64,000 nucleotides of DNA from Acanthacorydalis orientalis (taxonomy: Eukaryota; Arthropoda; Insecta; Megaloptera; Corydalidae): positions 10,251,810 through 10,315,809 of the forward strand of contig CM068322.1 of NCBI GenBank assembly GCA_034766995.1. Direction: 5' to 3'. Of this stretch, positions 13,172-25,412 are shown in pieces. Position 1 is the stretch's first letter; each line of letters opens with the position of its first letter. Below the pieces are notes generated by a model. It searched no databases. It saw only the letters and a program-made list of their open reading frames with translations, and had not been told where the DNA came from. The position numbers and the translations under genes are program-made.

Positions 13172-13445
13172 TCTTTGTTCTTGTAGATTACTTAAGTTTC
13201 TGTTTTGCACTATTAGTTTTGACCCCGGTGTCATCTTCAAGTAGATGTAAGATAAGTAGATTAAGTTTATTTAGTCAACTAGAATTATTTAGTTGTTGAA
13301 AGTTATCTAAAATCTATTTGGAAATGGTACACGTGCTGAAATTAATTGTGAAAAATAGGAATTTAAGTGACTCAAAATGATGAAGACTACCAGGATATCG
13401 CATTTTATTGATAGTCATTGCGGCTTTCAGGATTCGTACAAAATA
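13172..13445 (+). repeat. Dispersed repeat family 1, copy 1
   Basis: Shares ordered words with four other places in the window: a pyrimidine-rich 5' part with actattagttttgacc, then aaaatctatttggaaatggt, acacgtgctga, a variant of agtgatccaaaaggatgaag, and caggatatcgcattttattg. The family has no coding capacity and I do not recognise it. It may be a SINE or MITE. Confidence 0.6.
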
Positions 13446-14245
13446 AAGAGATCATTATAATTAATTGAATACAACCTGCCTCCTTCAAACATTACTTAGT
13501 AAAATTGATATTTTTAAATATAAAAAACGAATGAAATTATTAAGTACTATTTTAGAAATGTATCATTCTATCTCAATTTAAAATCATATATAATTAAATT
13601 CACATCAACAACGCACAATGAGTAAATTTTCATGTCATAAATTGTGAATTATGAATAAATAAAAAGTTTAATTTATTTGCTATTAATAATAAAATTAAAA
13701 ATGTGTAAGTAATCAAATAATAATTAATGTGAACTAGTAATGAATTAATTAATATGTTCTTCTTTAATTACGAATTGTTACTGTTTTCGTTGAGAGATGG
13801 TAACATAAAATCGAAAATAATGAATAATATATTTTTTTATAAAGTTTGAAAATGACGTTAAATATTTTATTATAAATATTAAACATCATATAAAAAATAA
13901 TAACCTTATGTGGAATTACAACCTAGAATATACTGTACTATTGTGGTTCTTAAAGTTACAAACGAAGTAAAAAAGTAGTACATAACTAAAAAAAATTATT
14001 GAATATTTTTAATCGAAAAACTTTGTGTGGGGTAACAAAGGAATTCATTTTTCAAATTAAATTTATTCACAGTATCATATTGTCATTCTTGTAAACAGAG
14101 CTAAAAGATACAGTAAAATTTATTGAGTAATACTTGAGTTTCTCACTAATAAACAAACAAATGACATGTTTTATACATTAATATAACACATTTTTATAAA
14201 TTCAAACTTTATTAAACTACTATTTTATCTAAAAATTAGAAACTA
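13446..14245. other. AT-rich intergenic DNA
   Basis: No gene, element or array is recognised. Stop codons are dense in all frames. Confidence 0.5.
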
Positions 14246-14754
14246 TTAGGTTGGTACGAAAGTAATTGCTGTTCTCTGAATTCTAACCATAATTTTCATC
14301 AATTAAAGTGTCATTTCATCCTGTTCATGTTAATATCATTTTGAAGTGCATTTTTCCGTATATATTTTGGTAACATAAACTTTGGTTTTATTATTTATTT
14401 TGTTTCAAATTGGGCTATTGAATTAGTTATGGAAAAGAAGCAAATGCAAGCATTTTTTTGTTGGAGTGCAAAACGGGTGGAAAAGCAACAGAAACTACTC
14501 GTTAACTGAACGATGGCTTTCAGTGTGAGTATTGTTAAGGAACGTACGATGCAATAATGGTTCCAAAAAGTTCGTGCTGGGGACGAGAGCCTTGAAGATG
14601 GAAAAGACCGCGGGCGTTATTCTTCAGTTCATAACGACTAACTGAAGGCGTTAGTTGAATCAGAATTTCGCAAAAATACATGTACAAAAATACATACACA
14701 TATACAAAAATGAATTTTAAGATCAGAAACCGTAATTTTTTTCTACCAACCCAA
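14246..14754 (+). mobile_element. Internally deleted Hsmar1-like mariner, copy 2
   Basis: TA flanks both ends (14244-14245 and 14755-14756), the expected target duplication. The left end ttaggttggtacgaaa and the reverse complement of the right end ttgggttggtagaaaa are the same terminal repeat as in copy 1. The body keeps the start of the transposase (MEKKQMQAFF, AFSVSIVKERTMQ, WFQKVRAG in mixed frames) and stops before the catalytic core. The deletion differs slightly from copies 1, 3 and 4 but ends in the same 3' stretch (gaattttaagatcagaaacc). Confidence 0.85.
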
Positions 14755-16202
14755 TATTTTTGAATAAATCGTAAAAGGAAACTGTTGAAGTAAAACATTT
14801 AAATGTTCTTTTACAACATGTTAACAGTTAATAACGCTACCTCATGTTACTTTTCACCCAGTTGCTAGCATAGATAAAGTATGTTGCTAGGGTTGCTAGC
14901 TATGGTTGTCTTAAAAAAAACTAAGATACACTGTCGTGCAGATGTCTGGCATCAGTGTGTGATATTCACTCGATCTGTTCTCAGTTATTTAGATGCTATA
15001 TTTGTTAATAAATTGTTTTCATGTTAATGAATTTGTTCAGTTAATTTATACACCTGCAATTCATCAACAGAAACAAATAGGGGATTGATTTAGTCTGTTC
15101 AATCAGACGATTAAATTTTCATACATGAATTCTTCATTGACTACACAAATAAAAAAATTCTAATTAAAAAGGATCAATAAGTGGTTACTGATGAGTTTTG
15201 ATTGTTTCTCTTATGCACTTTCTTGGTGATACCACCATCTTTAGAACATTAAGACACAAATGCGAAATATCTATAAGAAAAAAATAAAAATGATTTATAA
15301 TCATTTAATGAACAATTTGATCAGAAAAAAATGTGATTTGTAAAGTGAATGAATAATTTATTTATAAAAATAAATTTGATAATAGTATCAGACCTGTCAA
15401 TATTGTGATTGTAAATTAGTAAAATAGAGGACAAAATACCTCCCTACGGAAGCGTTTGTTTATATAATTATTATCTTGCTACTGTGCTTTATGCAACATA
15501 TAACTTATGATTACTGTTACAATTATTTTTTCTGAGAGATGCAACCCATTTGTATCTGTGATAATCTCAAATTATATTTTTACTCCTGAAATTAATATAG
15601 TTGTAACTAAAATTAACAGTGTGTATAATAAATAAATTAAAAGAAAATCAATCAATATAATTAGAATATTAATTCAATAATAGTAAAATATAAATTCATT
15701 CATTTTGATATCAAGAAAAATATTATACAAAAATGAAGAAAAATGTTTCAAATTGTTTCTCTTGGAATTTTTGTTAATTTCTCAAACTGGATATTGAAAA
15801 AAACGAATTCAGAGATTATTTTCTTTCCAGGAATATTTTAGTTATATTGTAAAGATTAAAGTTTCGCAAACTCTCGAAATAATCATTTATTTTTGAACGA
15901 AATTGGATAAAGATAATAAGATCAGATTAAAATTTACAACTCATTAGTTACCAACTCGTGAAAATCTGCATAAGTATTGTTATAAGTTCAATTTTAGTTA
16001 ATCAACTTTTTTATTTTGAACAGTTTTACTTGATATTGAACATGAATTAGTTTTAATATTTTCTTATAATTGAATAAAAATGTCTTCATTTATAATAGAT
16101 ACACAACAATGAATATATACGATTTTAGAAATTGTTTCAGTTTTTAATAATTATAAAAGGAGAATTTCCCTAAAAATATAATTGACACAATCTGAAAAAA
16201 TA
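14755..16202. other. AT-rich intergenic DNA
   Basis: No gene is seen. The part at 15200-15360 belongs to the looser dispersed repeat family and is listed separately. Confidence 0.5.
15200..15360 (+). repeat. Dispersed repeat family 2, copy
   Basis: Contains ggtgataccaccatctttag, then aatgaacaatttgatcagaa and gtgatttgtaaagtgaatga, in the same order as at 27180-27310, 41640-41810 and 57290-57470. The matches are patchy and the ends are not defined. Confidence 0.45.
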
Positions 16203-16226
16203 ATATATATATATATATATATATAG

Positions 16227-16258
<32 letters not shown>
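16203..16258. repeat. Compound (TA)n/(GA)n microsatellite
   Basis: A TA array passing into a GA array. Confidence 0.95.
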
Positions 16259-16420
16259 CAAAGAGAGCAGAAAAAAATGATATTATTAATAAATAATTTA
16301 TTTTAACAATTATTTTATGTTTGTTTCCAATTCTTAAACTGGACTTGTGAATATAATTTAAATATTTAGTTAATAAAATGAAAAAAATGGAAATATGAGT
16401 AGACATTTAAATTAGAAAAA

Positions 16421-16421
<1 letters not shown>

Positions 16422-16479
<58 letters not shown>
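16422..16479. repeat. Compound (TA)n/(CA)n microsatellite
   Basis: A TA array of about 48 bases followed by CA units. Confidence 0.95.
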
Positions 16480-16480
<1 letters not shown>

Positions 16481-16669
16481 TATTTTAAATGACTAGTAAA
16501 TAAAAGATGAAAATATAACTTAGATACCAAGTTATAAGTTAATTATAAATAAAAAAATACCTGAATTTTATTTTAATTTTTGAATACAGTATACAATATA
16601 ACATGCATATTGTTATTGTATTTTATTAACTTATTCATAAATATATAACTATAAAACTTTAACATCCCG

Positions 16670-16860
16670 TTTTAGGTAATCTTTTTGCTCTGAATCCATC
16701 TAAGTTAGATCTACAGAAGTTGGTTTGGATTGCCTCTAGGCAAGTAGTATCATCGTCGCGCGTCAGAGTTTGTGAAAGGAGAAAAAACATAATAATGACA
16801 TCGAGGATATGAAAAAGCTCTTCTTTGATTTTTGTCAAAACGTACTGAATTCAAATTGTT
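16670..16860. other. Moderate-GC patch, unassigned
   Basis: A short stretch containing gcctctaggcaagtagtatc and atcgtcgcgcgtcagag. One plus-strand frame stays open for about 40 codons, from the tttttgctctgaatccat region to the atgacatcgaggatatga region, with no recognisable motif. It could be conserved non-coding DNA. Confidence 0.3.
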
Positions 16861-17013
16861 TCCTTTGTTCGACATGATGAATAAGCGAGAAACATTTAGA
16901 AATCGTTTGAAAAATACTCTGAGAAGAAGAATGTGATATTGTATTGAAAGAGAAAATAGTAATAATATATGTTATAGAATTTAAATAGTTTTTTTTTATA
17001 TATTTTTTATAGA

Positions 17014-17017
<4 letters not shown>

Positions 17018-17070
<53 letters not shown>

Positions 17071-17071
17071 T
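17018..17071. repeat. (TA)n/(TATG)n microsatellite
   Basis: A TA array ending in TATG variants. Confidence 0.95.
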
Positions 17072-17665
17072 ATTACAAGGTTTACATATTACATATAAGG
17101 TTTCTAAAGTGAAAAAAATAAGCCGATATAATAAGTTAAAAAATAATAAAATCACCATAAACATTATTTAGAAAAACACATCGTTTTGTTATTTTAACGT
17201 TCCTTTTTTTGAAAAAAGAAGGGTATATAAATGTATTTTGTACTTTTCTTCATAATATCTGCAGTATTTATTAAATAAAGTTAAAGAATTATGTGTAAAA
17301 AAATGAATTTTTTAGTTCTTTAGAACAATTGTTATAATTTAAAAAAAAATATAATTATATTTTTAGTAAGAACGTCGCATTTAAAATTTAAATTTTAAAG
17401 TGAGTTATTATTTACATTAGTTATATAACTATAGAATTTTGTATGATGATAATTTAAATGTAGTTCAGAAGTTTAGAAATAAACATTCTTTTTTGTTAAA
17501 TCATGTCATGTCAAATTCAACTATGTTTAATAATTTTGTATTTTCTTGAATATATACGAATATTTCTGCTAAATAAAGTGTTAAGAAAATAGTATTTTTT
17601 ATTAGAATATATTATTATTTTTTTTTATTTATTTTTAATATATTGTGCGTGATGAAATATTAAAT

Positions 17666-17666
17666 G

Positions 17667-17749
<83 letters not shown>
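17666..17749. repeat. (TA)n/(TATG)n microsatellite
   Basis: A TA array of about 84 bases with TG interruptions and a TATG tail. Confidence 0.95.
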
Positions 17750-18139
17750 TGACAATTTATAATTTTATTATTTACTTTCTTTAATAGGGTTAACAATGTA
17801 TGAAATATGATTATGAGGTGCAATTTAGTTATTTTTACAATAATTTTGTACAATTATAATATATGTTTCAATTACAATTGTATGTATATGTTTCATAAAT
17901 AATAATAATAATAATATTTTTGTTTGGAATCTTTTTGTCATTTATTTTTTGTTATAAAAATATAAAATATAATTTATACATCATCACCAATAGCGAGGTA
18001 GGAAAGAAATGTACAGTATTAAGAATTACATATATGAATCCGTCTTTAATTTCAGCTATATAACATTGTTGTATTGCCTTTCTTTTTTGATACAAACGAA
18101 TAGAAACTGTTTTTCTCTACCTTCATCTCTCCCTCTCTT

Positions 18140-18165
18140 TATATATATATATATATATATGTATA

Positions 18166-18232
<67 letters not shown>
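18140..18232. repeat. (TA)n microsatellite after a pyrimidine tract
   Basis: A CT-rich tract (ctctccctctcttt) leads into about 90 bases of interrupted TA. Confidence 0.95.
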
Positions 18233-18233
<1 letters not shown>

Positions 18234-19171
18234 TATAATTCCACAAATTTATTGTGAAAATACCTAAATTGGACCTCAATCATATTTCATACATTGTTAA
18301 CCTATTAAAGGAACTAAATAACAAAATTACAGATTATTAATCTTATATTTTATCAATTTTAAATTAATAATATAATATCAAACTATCCTGAAAATGTCTA
18401 TGTTTAATCTAATAATTAGGTGCTAACTGAATATGTAAGGGGACAAAAAGTTTGTTAAAATTATTATATTTGAAAAAAAAATTCAATAAATATGACAAAT
18501 TATATACATGAAACTTTTATGCATTAATTTCAAAATGAATATCACTCCCAGTACATTTAATATGATTTCAAATGAAAAAACTGTGCACATCATTTAAAAA
18601 CTAAAATGAATATTTGTTAAATTTGACTTAATAATAAAATATCAATGAGAAAGAATAAACCTGACATCATTTTTGATTGTCATATTTTTTTGTACGTTAC
18701 ACTCTGACAACATTTAATTTATTCACCGAGAACACATCTACGTGCTGTAACAGGGAGAATTATGATGTATGATTTGCAGTTGAAATTACAATCGCAAACA
18801 GAAATAGCTATGAATATTCTCAAGCTATCACAGTCCAAATTCAACGCGTTCCAATGCTTTCGGTTGTAACAATACTACTCAAATAGTATGAGTTCACATT
18901 TCCATTTGCTTGACAGTATTAGACCTAAAGAAGATTTTATCACATGCATGAAATGTCAAATAATTCACTTCAATGATTCAAATTAACCCTTAGTTCAGAA
19001 TGAAATATAAGATGTGAGAAATATTTTATTATTATAGAAATTAGTAAATATAACACATAAAATATATTTTTCAACGAAAATGTATTTCGTAAATATTTTA
19101 GAATAACTGATCATATTTAATAAAATCGATAATATGTAACAAAAAGAGATTTCAATCAGAGTGTATATATT

Positions 19172-19636
19172 TCATTTAATTAGATGAATATAACACTGAA
19201 ATGTTTTATAACATTTTGACAAAGGTTTAATTAACAGTAACAGCGAGTTCAAATTTCCTTTAACAAATTTCACGAAAACATTTTCTTTTTCATAAAATGA
19301 GAAAAATAAAACCGAGAAACATACTACGCAAAAATCACAAACAAGAATTGGCTGTGTTTGAAAGAAAATAAAAAAAAAACACACAACAAAACATAGTATC
19401 CGTAAATGGGGTTCTTTACAGCGTTTTATTATGTTCAAATACTCACAAGGGGGTGTTTGACCAAAAATGAAATCGAAAATATGAACAGAATCTTCAAAGC
19501 TTTTTTTATACGCAGTACTACGTACCATATAATGCAATATCGAAGTTAATAATGTAGTGGCATTCAATTTTCTTTTGGTTTTCAGTTTATTCGAAATGAA
19601 CTTCAAATTGTCTGCATTTTTGTGGAATATTAGCAT
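19172..19636 (-). other. Longest open frame in the window, unrecognised
   Basis: A minus-strand frame of 154 codons starting with ATG. The product is hydrophobic in its second half, with a Phe/Val/Cys-rich stretch around residues 80-110 (FVVCFFFIFF, then VCDFCVVCFSVLFFSFY), and Lys-rich near the start (KLKTKRKL). I recognise no family. Local GC is somewhat above background, and the minus strand is poor in A where the plus strand has A-runs, which lowers the chance of stops. It could be a chance frame, an old transposon piece, or an exon. I see no clear splice signals that would settle it. Confidence 0.2.
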
Positions 19637-20261
19637 GCTGAGTTTATGTTTTTCTTTGAGTTGTATGTTATGAGAAAAACAATGTTTTTTATTGTCTCTC
19701 TCTCTCTCTATATATATATATACATATTATTCAACGGGTATTACTTTTATATCTCAACACTGTGAAATAGTAGTAAAGTCATATTAACGGATTATATAAG
19801 ATTTAAGATAACTATTTTTCAATATGCAAATCAAAAATAACTAAAGTATCATATATTGAAAAATTAAGAGAAACAAAACTAGCAGTATTGGTTGACTAAA
19901 AGCCTTTACATAAAAGCAGTCACATATCATAGACCAGAGTTTCTGAAGTCGCACGTACTATGAATTTCAATAAAGACAAGTTTGTCTTTTTTGGATATGG
20001 ACGAGCTTATGAATAGGTATTAATTTGAATATCAAACTAACGACTAGTTAGATAAAGAGACATCATAAATATGACAGTGTTGTCACTAAATATTTCCTAT
20101 ACGTGGGATGGTTAAAATACATCAAGAGTCTATTAGTTCAATAGATGAATAGTATAACGTTTATTGAGCTAATCACGGTTAGTGAAATCTATTCAATGTT
20201 ATAAGTAAGATTAACAGTAATTTCAGTAAAGTATTATGCAAAAATAAGTCTGAAATATTTA
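19637..20261. other. AT-rich intergenic DNA
   Basis: Includes a (TC)n/(TA)n array at about 19695-19722. The rest is featureless. Confidence 0.5.
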
Positions 20262-20828
20262 TTAGGTTGATAGAAAAATAATTGCAATTAATGACCTATA
20301 AATTCATATAAATTTTTCTCTTTTTTGATATTCCTAGCTGTTTTAAGTAGTCCAGTACTATTGGATGACTAACAACTAACTTTTTTACAGGCTCTTGAAT
20401 TGTTGTGGGGGATTCTGATTCAACTAACACCTTGAGTTAGTCGGTTTGAACTGAAGAAGGGTGTCAGTGACTTTCTTTACTTTCAAGGTTCTCGTTCCCA
20501 ACATGAAATTTTTGGAACCAACATTACATCGTACATTCCTTAACAGTATCCACACCAAAATCATCGTTTAGTTTACGAACAATTTCTGCCGCTTTACCAC
20601 TCGTTTTGTACTCATACAAAAATTTCTTTTATTTGCTTCTTTTCTATTTTTAATTCAATAGCTCATTTTGAAGAAAAATTACAAATAAAACCAAAGTCGA
20701 TGTTAATAAAATACAGACAGAAAAATGTACTTTAAAATGATATTGACATGAACATGATAAAATGACACACTGAAAAAAGTCATGTTAGAAGTCAGAAAAA
20801 AACCGTAATTATTTCCTTACAAATCTAA
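20262..20828 (-). mobile_element. Internally deleted Hsmar1-like mariner, copy 3
   Basis: TA target duplication at 20260-20261 and 20829-20830. The plus-strand left end is ttaggttgatagaaaaataa. The reverse complement of the right end is ttagatttgtaaggaaataa. Read on the minus strand, it holds the transposase start (MEKKQIKEIF, YEYKTSGKAAEIVRKLNDDF), WFQKFHVG, and VSHPIVLDYLKQLGISKKRKIYMNL. It then goes straight to the 3' end through the same junction as copies 1 and 4. The catalytic Asp residues are all in the missing part. Confidence 0.85.
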
Positions 20829-21364
20829 TATAATAAGCACTTAAGAAGCGTGTAAAATATCCAAACCATGTAATGTTAAATAAATAATATAAATAAAATA
20901 AACACTAACAAAAGTGTTTATTTTTTATCACTTGGTCTAATACCGTAAACACTGGTGACAGTATCAAGATATAGGAAGAAAATACCTTAATTATTATGGA
21001 AATGAAATTAATTCGTGTAATAAAAATCAGTTTTAAATTATGTGTATATTTTTTTATATAATTAATACTAATTTTTATTCTATTTTAGAACTGATACCAG
21101 TCTTGTAACAAGAGATCATTTGATGGCGTCGATAGCAATAGTTTGCTTGGACCATTCACATGAAACTTTATTTTAAATCTAATATAATTAAATAAACGTC
21201 AAAAGAAACGAATAATACTATTAATCATTTTTTGATTTTTAAATTATAATATGATCAATTTTAAATTTTACTAGCTATTTTTTTCCAATTGACATTCTTC
21301 TACCCTATTCAAAAAAATGAAAAAAAATCATTGCAACCAAATAGAATTGTATTAGCAGTCTTTG

Positions 21365-21560
21365 GTCTTTTGCACCACTTTCATTTTTATATTTAATTAC
21401 TAGTATGTATTAAAGGAAGATTTTAGATAACTTTTTAGATAAGTTATCTAAAACCTATCCGATGACAGCACAAGCTCCGAATCAGAATTTTAAGTGATTT
21501 AATAGAATGAAGACTAACGGGACAATGTATAAATAGAATCACAGTTATAAAAACATATTT
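21365..21560 (+). repeat. Dispersed repeat family 1, copy 2
   Basis: Shares tgcaccactttcatttttat, aagttatctaaaacctatcc, ttttaagtgatttaatagaa, gaagactaacgggacaatgt and aaatagaatcacagttataa with the other family 1 copies in the same order. Confidence 0.6.
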
Positions 21561-21803
21561 ATTATTTTAGATTTAATTGTATTATTTTAATGAACAAATT
21601 GACGCACATGTTATAGTACATTAAATATTGCTTATGAAACGTGTTTGGGTATTTTTTAAAATTATTTTATAAAATTTAATACAAAAAAATCAGGTTTTTA
21701 TTATTTATTCTGAGTGTATTTTTATTTGTATTTAGAGATATATTTGGACATTGATAGGTTATAAAAATAAACATACATTTTTTTAAAAACTGAACACACA
21801 CAC

Positions 21804-21804
21804 C

Positions 21805-21856
<52 letters not shown>

Positions 21857-21887
21857 ATACATATATATATATATATATATATATTTA

Positions 21888-21929
<42 letters not shown>
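21804..21929. repeat. (TA)n array with internal tandem duplication
   Basis: About 125 bases of TA. The non-TA word tttaatacat occurs twice, about 40 bases apart, showing that part of the array was duplicated as a block. Confidence 0.95.
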
Positions 21930-21932
<3 letters not shown>

Positions 21933-22079
21933 TGTGTGTCTATTAAATAAATTATTTACCTAACCCTGTAATTATTAAAAAATAATTAAATATGCTGTAT
22001 AAAACATATATTTTGTCATGAATTAAAACAAAAACTGTTAGGGAAGGACATTTCATTAAAAATTTATCTATTTTCGGAA

Positions 22080-22690
22080 GTAAAATTTATTTTGACATCG
22101 TTTTGCCTTGAATATTAACAGTACAAATGCGTTTCACTCGCAAGCTAATTAAGTGGGACAAGTTAAAATTTACGCACGACTCAACGAGTAAAATTGAGAA
22201 TTTAGGTGTGAAACGTAGCTTTTACTTATTTAGTTTACATTCCTATTTCATCTACCAACAAGTATACCGTATAAATTACAAGTATAAAATTCTCTATTCT
22301 ACCTGAGGTATGTAATATGAAACTAATAAATCAAATCTCGTGTTCTTCAAGCCGATTACATGGAAATGATAAACTTGCAGTCGTGCAGCGAGACATATAA
22401 ATAGTACTTACACAGGGAATCTACTTTTCAGAGGTATAAATGTGTGCGATGAAATTACTTAGTGACACCGTTTATGTTGGCGAGTTGAAATTTAATCATG
22501 TAACTCGAGAATTCTGTGTCTAACAAGGCTCTAGAAATAAGCAATGGAAAGGGTGAAAGAACGACGGGATATGGAACACCGGCAACAGCAGTTATATGTC
22601 AAGTGTCCTACGTTATCTTATCAAAACGATGTCATCATCTCATTTTGCTCTTGCAAAGTTGTCTACGACAGGGTCGTGCAAATTTTTATT
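22080..22690. other. Moderate-GC islands, candidate conserved non-coding DNA
   Basis: Two adjacent stretches (22080-22270 and 22310-22690) have near-balanced composition and words such as cttgcagtcgtgcagcgaga and cgacagggtcgtgcaaattt. A 60-codon plus frame (22516-22698) has no motif I can place. There are no transposon ends. Regulatory DNA or an untranslated exon is possible. Confidence 0.35.
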
Positions 22691-22713
22691 GGTTTTAATC
22701 GAAATTAAGTACG

Positions 22714-22758
<45 letters not shown>

Positions 22759-23607
22759 GTGCGACTAATTACAAAAAGATTGAAATGAGAAAAATTTGAA
22801 GACATTTAAAACACATTTTCTTTTTACAGTCCAATTGTATTTTTTTTCAATATATAAATATATTTATTTGTTCATAGTCATTGTAATTTGTTAATTACGT
22901 TCATGAAAATATAATACGGTTATAACTTTTAATTCAAATTTAAACAGTGATATACTATGATAGGGTTACAAATATGTAAATTTGTGAAAGGAACATTAAT
23001 AATCATTGTTACCTGGAACTAGTTGCATATGAAAAATGCATGACATTATTGAAACTAATTTACTTGTTTCGTAAAAAAATTGTAATAAAAACATGAACTC
23101 ATTTTGATTTCTTATTTTGATTTCTTATTTTAATATTCTAGACAAGTTTTTTGTATAAATTATTTAATAATTTTTCATGATAAATTATTGTATTTGTGTA
23201 ATTTGATACAATTTAATAATTGTTATATAATATTCTGTATTAATATTTTTTTCCCTCTCTTAACAAGATTGTTACCTATTTCTGAAACTTATTTAATTAA
23301 AATAAAGGTGTTATTTTTTTCTTTGTATAAATAAACCGACTTTTTTAAAACTGGATTTATTTTATTCACGTCGCATACCGAAAAGAAAAATGCAAAAAGA
23401 CAGGAGCACTACGTAAATAATTTAAGTGTCAACCGTAATAAAAATTTGTAAAGTATGTTTTAAATAAAGTGTTGCACACTATAGAAGTTTTCTAGATCAA
23501 ACATCAAGAATTTCTTAAATAAATACGGAATGCTCGTTCTGTTACATTTTATTTAATATACAACTAAACGCATGGTAAAATATATGAAAAAGCATCCAAT
23601 AATCAAT

Positions 23608-23651
<44 letters not shown>

Positions 23652-23689
23652 TGCATTCATGGGGATAGTGATGTGTTAATAAATAAGAG
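22691..23689. other. AT-rich intergenic DNA
   Basis: TA arrays lie at 22722-22753 and 23611-23646. No gene is seen. Confidence 0.5.
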
Positions 23690-23910
23690 AATATTTAAAT
23701 TTGTGTTGTTCTGAAAGTCTGTTATTTTCACTAATTATGTTTTCTATAAATAGTTTACGCATAAGGGTCATCATTTGGTAGAATTTTAAAATCGGAATAT
23801 GGTACATGTGCTGAATAGTAGGGGAAACCAGAAATTCAAATGATCCAAAAGGATGAAGATCACCAGGACAATGCATCAATAGAATCAAGGAAAGTTACAA
23901 ATATAACTTA
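23690..23910 (+). repeat. Dispersed repeat family 1, copy 3
   Basis: The best preserved 3' half of the family: aatatggtacatgtgctgaa, then aattcaaatgatccaaaagg, atgaagatcaccaggacaat and gcatcaatagaatcaagg. A 70-codon minus frame here is a by-product of the repeat. Confidence 0.65.
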
Positions 23911-24377
23911 AATTTATATTAGGTGTTTGTCATATTATACTTCTCTAGTATTTTTTTTTAATATTTGGTACTAATGACTAACTGTCAACGCGTCTCTACG
24001 ATCTGAATTTACTGATCAATTTTACTATTTTTCTCTTTGCTCTATCTGCATTAAATGATTTACGAACTTAAATATCTAAACTACGCTTTTTTAAGTAATG
24101 CTCTTAAACATGCAATAGAAACTAAGATTTTTTTTATTTTTTAAAGGTTTAAATATTTGAAAAAAATTACTATATATTTTTTAAATTCACCCCATGAACT
24201 CACTAATGTCTCTTAATGAAGATTGTATAGAATACTTGAATTTTGAATATACAAATAATATATTTTTTTTAATAATGACCATCGTATATTAGTGAGTCGA
24301 ATAGTGTTTCAATGATTAGTTTGTTTTAAATCTAAATAGCTTTGTTGGACAGTCATTTCCAGTTACCGAAACAAATT

Positions 24378-24379
<2 letters not shown>

Positions 24380-24420
<41 letters not shown>
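24380..24420. repeat. (TA)n microsatellite
   Basis: A TA array of about 40 bases. Confidence 0.95.
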
Positions 24421-24422
<2 letters not shown>

Positions 24423-24571
24423 GCATTTAAATGGTTTGAGTATGAATAATATTGATTACGAAAAAATATTCAATTCGTCACATTTCGAATATTGAATAAT
24501 ATTTGAATATCTGAATCACGAATATTCGATGATGTCACTATTCAAAGATTCGAATAAATCTAACTCTATAC

Positions 24572-24868
24572 TTAATCATATATTTTTTCTATACGTAGTG
24601 ACTTGTTGCAATAGTAAGAGATTTCGATTTGTGATGCCTTGAGATCGTTAGTACAAATTATTCCCATTTTTGAAAACCAACTATCTCTAGACCTATTTCT
24701 TATAACATGAGTTATGGAGACCATTATTGCAGTTAGCAACATTAGGTACACTGCACCATCTGAGGAGGTGCTGTAACATAGAATCGATATATAGCAGATA
24801 ACAATAAAGACCACAACAGAATTAAGGTAGAGGGCAGCAGAAAACTGCTGCGCAGCGTTGCTTTGCAT
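24572..24868 (-). other. Open frame of 98 codons, unrecognised
   Basis: A minus-strand ATG opens a frame with a strongly hydrophobic segment at about residues 9-31 (ALYLNSVVVFIVICYISILC) and a second at about 38-54 (AVYLMLLTAIMVSITHV), followed by a charged tail. Local GC is higher than background. It resembles a small two-pass membrane protein or an exon of a larger membrane protein, but I cannot name a family. No homolog is recalled, and splice sites are not evident. Confidence 0.25.
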
Positions 24869-25412
24869 GTCATTGAAAAACCGTTAATTTTTGTTATTTA
24901 ATAGGGGAGAGCGAGCGTTAGCGATAGAGGAACGAATCCCCCTCAGGAATGGGTGAGAGTTAGAGAGAGAGAAAAGAGGTCAAATCCCCCTCAGGGGTGG
25001 GCAAGCGAATAGGCGGCAGAGCCCCTTGGTAATATAATAATATAAATTGAAATGAAATCAAAATAAGTGAATTAAAGGAAGATTAATAAAGAATGAAGTA
25101 ATAGCTCCAACGGTACATTTAATAGAAGAGAAATTTGAAAGAATATTAACCTGAAAGGATTATTCGTTAAGTAAATTATTTGAGATGAGTTGATTATAGC
25201 TTCACATCAAACTGTTAAAATACTACTTAATAAGAATATCATAACAAAATTCCTTTTAGTGAAATATATGTAAATAAAAATAAGCTCGAATCTCATTAAT
25301 TTTGTTGTTTGCAGTTTTTTCTAATAAATATCTTTCAATTAAAATTCTAAATTCAGTTTTATTACATGTGATATATTAATAAACATTAGATTTTACGCGG
25401 CGCCCGTGACAA
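24869..25412 (+). mobile_element. Possible solo or 5' LTR-like end
   Basis: The stretch ends in a polyadenylation-like word (ctaataaat) about 90 bases before gcggcgcccgtgaca at 25397-25411. That last word resembles the tRNA primer-binding site that follows the 5' LTR of gypsy- or BEL-type retrotransposons. No gag or pol follows, and no matching second LTR or TG...CA boundary was confirmed. This is a weak, inferred call. Confidence 0.25.
24900..25024. repeat. GC-rich imperfect duplication
   Basis: The block aatccccctcagg appears at 24935 and again at 24983, a 48-base period, with GA-rich sequence between (agagagagagaaaagagg). The composition is far from that of the surrounding DNA. Confidence 0.7.

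Larger units (their letters stand above)
16861..19171. other. AT-rich intergenic DNA rich in TA arrays
   Basis: Three long TA arrays lie here (17018-17071, 17666-17749, 18140-18232). The stretch 18690-18960 is less AT-rich but has no open frame or known motif. Confidence 0.5.
20829..22079. other. AT-rich intergenic DNA
   Basis: A less AT-rich stretch at 21085-21180 has an acceptor-like start (tctattttag) and about 30 open codons (TDTSLVTRDHLMASIAIVCL), but no donor or known motif. The stretch 21365-21560 is a family 1 repeat and 21804-21929 is a TA array. Confidence 0.4.

Noticed and set aside
14535..14798. Minus-strand open frame of 87 codons
   Set aside because: Antisense to the deleted mariner copy 2 and runs past its end. 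No motif of its own.
21085..21180. Possible small exon with a KR-flanked peptide
   Set aside because: An acceptor-like start and about 30 open codons, but no donor, no signal peptide exon and no recognised neuropeptide. Too little evidence.
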